DNA from: JBFIHZ01 sp041601535
Lineage (GTDB): Bacteria; Pseudomonadota; Gammaproteobacteria; Xanthomonadales; SZUA-36
Direction: 5' to 3'
NCBI GenBank assembly: GCA_041601535.1
Contig: JBFIHZ010000176.1
Span: 1-8,173 of the forward strand
DNA length: 8,173 nt
Below the pieces are notes generated by a model. That model was not told where the DNA came from. It saw only the letters and a list, made by a program, of their open reading frames with translations, and did no database searches. Of the stretch, positions 5,579 through 8,173 are shown piece after piece; the first letter of the stretch is position 1; the number at the start of each line of letters is the position of its first letter. A program made the position numbers and the translations under genes.

Positions 5579-6691
5579 TCAGATAAGGTAAAGATAATCA
5601 TAATGAATCAACGGCTTATGTCCTCTTTTTCCTTTAAGGTCTAAGGCCTCAACGTGATCATAACGGGCGCGGCCACAGCCCAGAACCTCACCGTCGGTGT
5701 TGAGCACCTGGATCACGTCACCGCGCTCAAAGGGGCCGTTGACCGCTTCCACGCCGACCGGCAGCAGGCTGGTCAGGCGGCTCTGGTCCAGCAAGGCCGC
5801 GGCAGCACCTTCGTTCACGATAACACTGCCGGTGGCATGCGCCATGGTCTGGGCGCTGGCCAGCCAGCGCTTGGCCGGGGAGGCGCCACCGGTTGCCGGA
5901 AAACGCGTTCCGGCGGGCTGGCCCTGGATGATGTTTACCAGGATACCTTCGGCAGCGCCATCGGCGATGATCACTTCGGTGCCGAGACGGGACGTTTTGA
6001 TCGCGGTGGCCAGCTTGCTGTGCATGCCGCCGCGGCCCAGCGCCGAGGTGCCGCGTTGCACGATGTCATCAACCTGGTGTTGCCGGTCGTCCCATTCAGC
6101 CAGGCAGGTGCTGCCGGGCTGCCCCGGGTCGCCGTCATACACGCCGGGCACGGTACTCAGCAGGCACAGCAGGCGCGCGTTCACCATGCCGGCCAGCAGG
6201 CCGGCCAGTTCGTCATTATCGGTAAACATCAGTTCGGTGACGGCCACCACATCGTTCTCGTTGACGATGGGGATGACATCGGCATTCAGCAGAGCTTCAA
6301 TACACGAACGCATGTTCAGGTAATGGCGGCGTGTCTGGAAATCGCTTTTGCTGGCCAGCACCTGTGCCACGGTCAGGTTGCCAGCGGCGAAAAACTGCCG
6401 CCAGGTTTCCATCAGCCGCACCTGGCCGGTGGCAGCCATGGCCTGTTTGCGGATGACCGGGTTGGCGATATGCTGCAGTTTGGCTGCGCCGGTCTCCTGG
6501 CGCATCACGCCGGCACCGGCCGCCACCGCGCCGGAAGACACCAGCAAGGCCTGCCAGCCCTGCTGTTTGAGTTCACAAATCTGGCCCGCCAGGCTGGCCA
6601 GTACCGCGGTGTTCAGCGCGCCCTGTTCATCACACAGAACCTGGCTGCCCACCTTGATGATGATGCGTTTTGCGGACGGTTTGTTTTCCAT
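5579..6691 (-). CDS. proB: Glutamate 5-kinase ProB with C-terminal PUA domain
   Basis: ProB phosphorylates the gamma-carboxyl of glutamate with ATP, the committed and usually proline-inhibited step of proline synthesis. The 370-residue length matches the E. coli enzyme (367). The amino-acid kinase domain shows KRIIIKVGSQVL (8-19), VSSGAVAAG (51-59), PIVNENDVVA (141-150), FTDNDELAG (156-164) and GRGGMHSKL (219-227). A PUA domain follows from about residue 280 (GSVIVNEGAAAALL, then LLPVGVEAVNGPFERGDVIQV). RRHYLNMRSCIEALL and VTELMFTDNDELAGLLAGM resemble Bacteroidetes-type ProB more than the E. coli sequence (KVGDNDNLSALAAIL). The ATG at 6691 lies 32 bp after the peptidase stop and has only a weak ribosome binding site, fitting an internal operon position. 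The last codons are AT-rich, unlike the rest of the gene. Confidence 0.96.
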   Translation of the reverse strand: MENKPSAKRIIIKVGSQVLCDEQGALNTAVLASLAGQICELKQQGWQALLVSSGAVAAGAGVMRQETGAAKLQHIANPVIRKQAMAATGQVRLMETWRQFFAAGNLTVAQVLASKSDFQTRRHYLNMRSCIEALLNADVIPIVNENDVVAVTELMFTDNDELAGLLAGMVNARLLCLLSTVPGVYDGDPGQPGSTCLAEWDDRQHQVDDIVQRGTSALGRGGMHSKLATAIKTSRLGTEVIIADGAAEGILVNIIQGQPAGTRFPATGGASPAKRWLASAQTMAHATGSVIVNEGAAAALLDQSRLTSLLPVGVEAVNGPFERGDVIQVLNTDGEVLGCGRARYDHVEALDLKGKRGHKPLIHYDYLYLI

Positions 6692-6723
6692 GGCGGGGCA
6701 GTTTTCGTGCGCGTAAACCAGGT

Positions 6724-8173
6724 TTACAGGCCCAAAACCTCCGTGCCCTGTTCAAACACAATATCCACCGGGATGCTGGCCTGGGACAGGCGGTCCAGGT
6801 CGGCCTGCAGCCCGCTGTTCACGCCGGCCATTTCCGTCACGAACCGGTCCACCGCGGCATAATCACCATCGCCCTGCAGGGTTAGCAGGGTGCGGCTCAG
6901 GTCTTCCACCGCCTGTTCGAACACCGGCACGTCGATGCGGTATTTGCCGGTTTCCTCGTCACGGCTGAAAGCGCCAGCCTTCTGGAAGAAGTTGAAGCGG
7001 ATCATGTTGGCCTGGCCGTGGGCGCTGGAGGCACCGAAACGCACCGAGCGGAAAATACCGGCCATAAAGGTCACGTAATCATCCATCAGCTCGCCTTCGG
7101 TGATTTCACCTTTTTCACGCAGTTTCTGCACCATGTACAGGCCCAGGATGTCGGCTTTGCCTTCTTCCAGTGCCGAGGCATGCTCTTTCAGCGCCTGGCG
7201 GACGGTGTTTTTGCCATCCAGCGTGTTTTTAATCCCCAGCCCATGGGCCACCTCGTGGAACATGGTGTTGCCAAAAAAGGAATCAAACGTGATGTGCTGG
7301 CGCTGGTCGTCGGCGATCAGCATGTCGGCAATCGGCAGCAGGATCTGGTTGTACTTGGCCAGCATGGCGTTTTTCAGTTGCAGGCGGCGTGAACCCTTGG
7401 CCAGCTGCACTTCTTCGTCATTGGGCAGATTGATGGCAATGGTTTTGGAGCCCGCATTGCTGTGGCCGGCGTAATACACCACATCATAGGCATTCAAATC
7501 AGCGTCCGATCCGGGCACCTCGGCGCGGTAGGCTTCCGGCACCGGCAAGCCGGACTGCAGCTCGGGCAGAAACTGCGTGAAGCGAGCCAGGCGTTCACTC
7601 CAGGCCATGTCCTTCAGCAGCACATAGCTTTCATAGGCCGCGCGGTAGCCGTAAAGCCGGTCCTCGTAGGTTTCAATCGGCCCAATCACCACGTCAATGC
7701 GGTTGCTTTTCATGTCCATCCAGGCCATGTCGGAGGGCTGGAAATCATCACTGACCAGGGCATCGGCACGTAACTGCAGGTATTCGCGGAAGCCGTCATC
7801 TTCGGCCAGGCCGGCGGCCTGCCGCAGCAAGCCGGCGGCTTGTTCAAGCTGTTCCGCGAAGGCCTCGTGATAGGGCAGCAGGCTCAGCTGGCCTTGTGCG
7901 TCACGGCGCACCAGGGAGTACAGGCCGTCCTTGCCGGGCTGTTGCCAGTCCTCAAACTCCTGTTTGCTCATATCGGCCGGATAAAACTGCGCACCCAGCG
8001 GCTTGGGCCCGGCACCTTCCACGAACGGCTGATCGGCCGCCAGGCGGTCCCATGGGCCGTAATTAATGTCGGCGAAGCGCCGCTTGGCCGGGTCCGCGAT
8101 ACTGTCCAGCAGGGCCTGCTTGTCGCCATAGGCCTGCAACCAGAACAACTCATCCATTATTTTTGATGCGTGG
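6724..8173 (-). CDS. M49-family (dipeptidyl-peptidase III-like) zinc peptidase, N-terminus cut by window edge
   Basis: M49 enzymes are zinc metallopeptidases that remove dipeptides from the N-terminus of short peptides. Counting from the methionine at 8157, the zinc motif is HEVAH (301-305) and the second motif is EEGKAD (331-336), where E332 would be the third zinc ligand, as in the family EECRAE motif. Upstream are family-like blocks such as YYAGHSNAGSKTIAINLPND. The ATG at 8157 lacks a ribosome binding site, and the frame stays open to the window edge, adding HASKI before MDELFW. The true start is therefore probably outside, and a signal peptide or lipoprotein signal cannot be judged. Classical members carry the hexapeptide HExxGH; this one has the pentapeptide HExxH form reported in some bacterial and plant relatives. 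Peptidase activity is likely, but the exact cleavage type is uncertain. Confidence 0.85.
   Translation of the reverse strand, partial: HASKIMDELFWLQAYGDKQALLDSIADPAKRRFADINYGPWDRLAADQPFVEGAGPKPLGAQFYPADMSKQEFEDWQQPGKDGLYSLVRRDAQGQLSLLPYHEAFAEQLEQAAGLLRQAAGLAEDDGFREYLQLRADALVSDDFQPSDMAWMDMKSNRIDVVIGPIETYEDRLYGYRAAYESYVLLKDMAWSERLARFTQFLPELQSGLPVPEAYRAEVPGSDADLNAYDVVYYAGHSNAGSKTIAINLPNDEEVQLAKGSRRLQLKNAMLAKYNQILLPIADMLIADDQRQHITFDSFFGNTMFHEVAHGLGIKNTLDGKNTVRQALKEHASALEEGKADILGLYMVQKLREKGEITEGELMDDYVTFMAGIFRSVRFGASSAHGQANMIRFNFFQKAGAFSRDEETGKYRIDVPVFEQAVEDLSRTLLTLQGDGDYAAVDRFVTEMAGVNSGLQADLDRLSQASIPVDIVFEQGTEVLGL

Noticed and set aside
5654..6862. 402-codon open frame on the + strand, longer than proB
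   Set aside because: It lies antisense to proB and the end of the peptidase gene, both of which have clear family motifs. Long antisense frames are expected in GC-rich genes.
8155..8157. ATG as the true start of the M49 peptidase
   Set aside because: No ribosome binding site precedes it, and the frame continues without a stop to the window edge with family-like residues before MDELFW, so it is probably internal.

Overview
The window looks like a chromosomal segment of a GC-rich gammaproteobacterium (roughly 60% GC by eye). The ClpB sequence is of ordinary gammaproteobacterial type and there is a Crp/Fnr-family box upstream of it; I cannot name the genus. Nothing here looks like a phage, plasmid, integrase or CRISPR system.

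Layout. Positions 1-786 are a gene-free, repeat-rich island. It holds two copies of a ~70-95 bp multi-hairpin element (104-199 and 299-389), a perfect 31-bp inverted repeat (273-303 against 456-486), and a 67-bp tandem repeat in nearly three copies (437-624). Closest to clpB lies a short leader with a perfect TTGAT-N4-ATCAA (FNR/ANR-type) box, a hairpin and the ribosome binding site. clpB (787-3366, +) encodes a complete ClpB disaggregase. It converges on a minus-strand cluster that reads right to left: an M49-family (dipeptidyl-peptidase III-like) zinc peptidase cut by the right edge of the window (6724-8173), proB glutamate 5-kinase (5579-6691), proA gamma-glutamyl phosphate reductase (4204-5502), and a class I glutamine amidotransferase-like protein (3440-4186). 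Gaps between genes in the cluster are 32, 76 and 17 bp, so it may be an operon. The 76-bp proB-proA gap is very AT-rich, with a 12-bp palindrome, and could hold an internal promoter or operator.

How the genes work together. ProB and ProA carry out the first two enzymatic steps from glutamate to proline; the product glutamate-5-semialdehyde cyclises spontaneously, and the final reductase ProC is not in the window. The peptidase upstream and amidotransferase downstream could feed or salvage glutamate/glutamine or gamma-glutamyl compounds, but that is inference from proximity only. ProB and ProA carry sequence signatures I associate with the Bacteroidetes-type enzymes rather than the E. coli type, which hints at transfer of the pair.

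The most unusual part is the repeat island. Read on the + strand it can fold into a series of hairpins, at least six of which display GGA in the loop. That is the arrangement bound by CsrA/RsmA proteins, but the island could equally be a set of REP/MITE-like DNA repeats.
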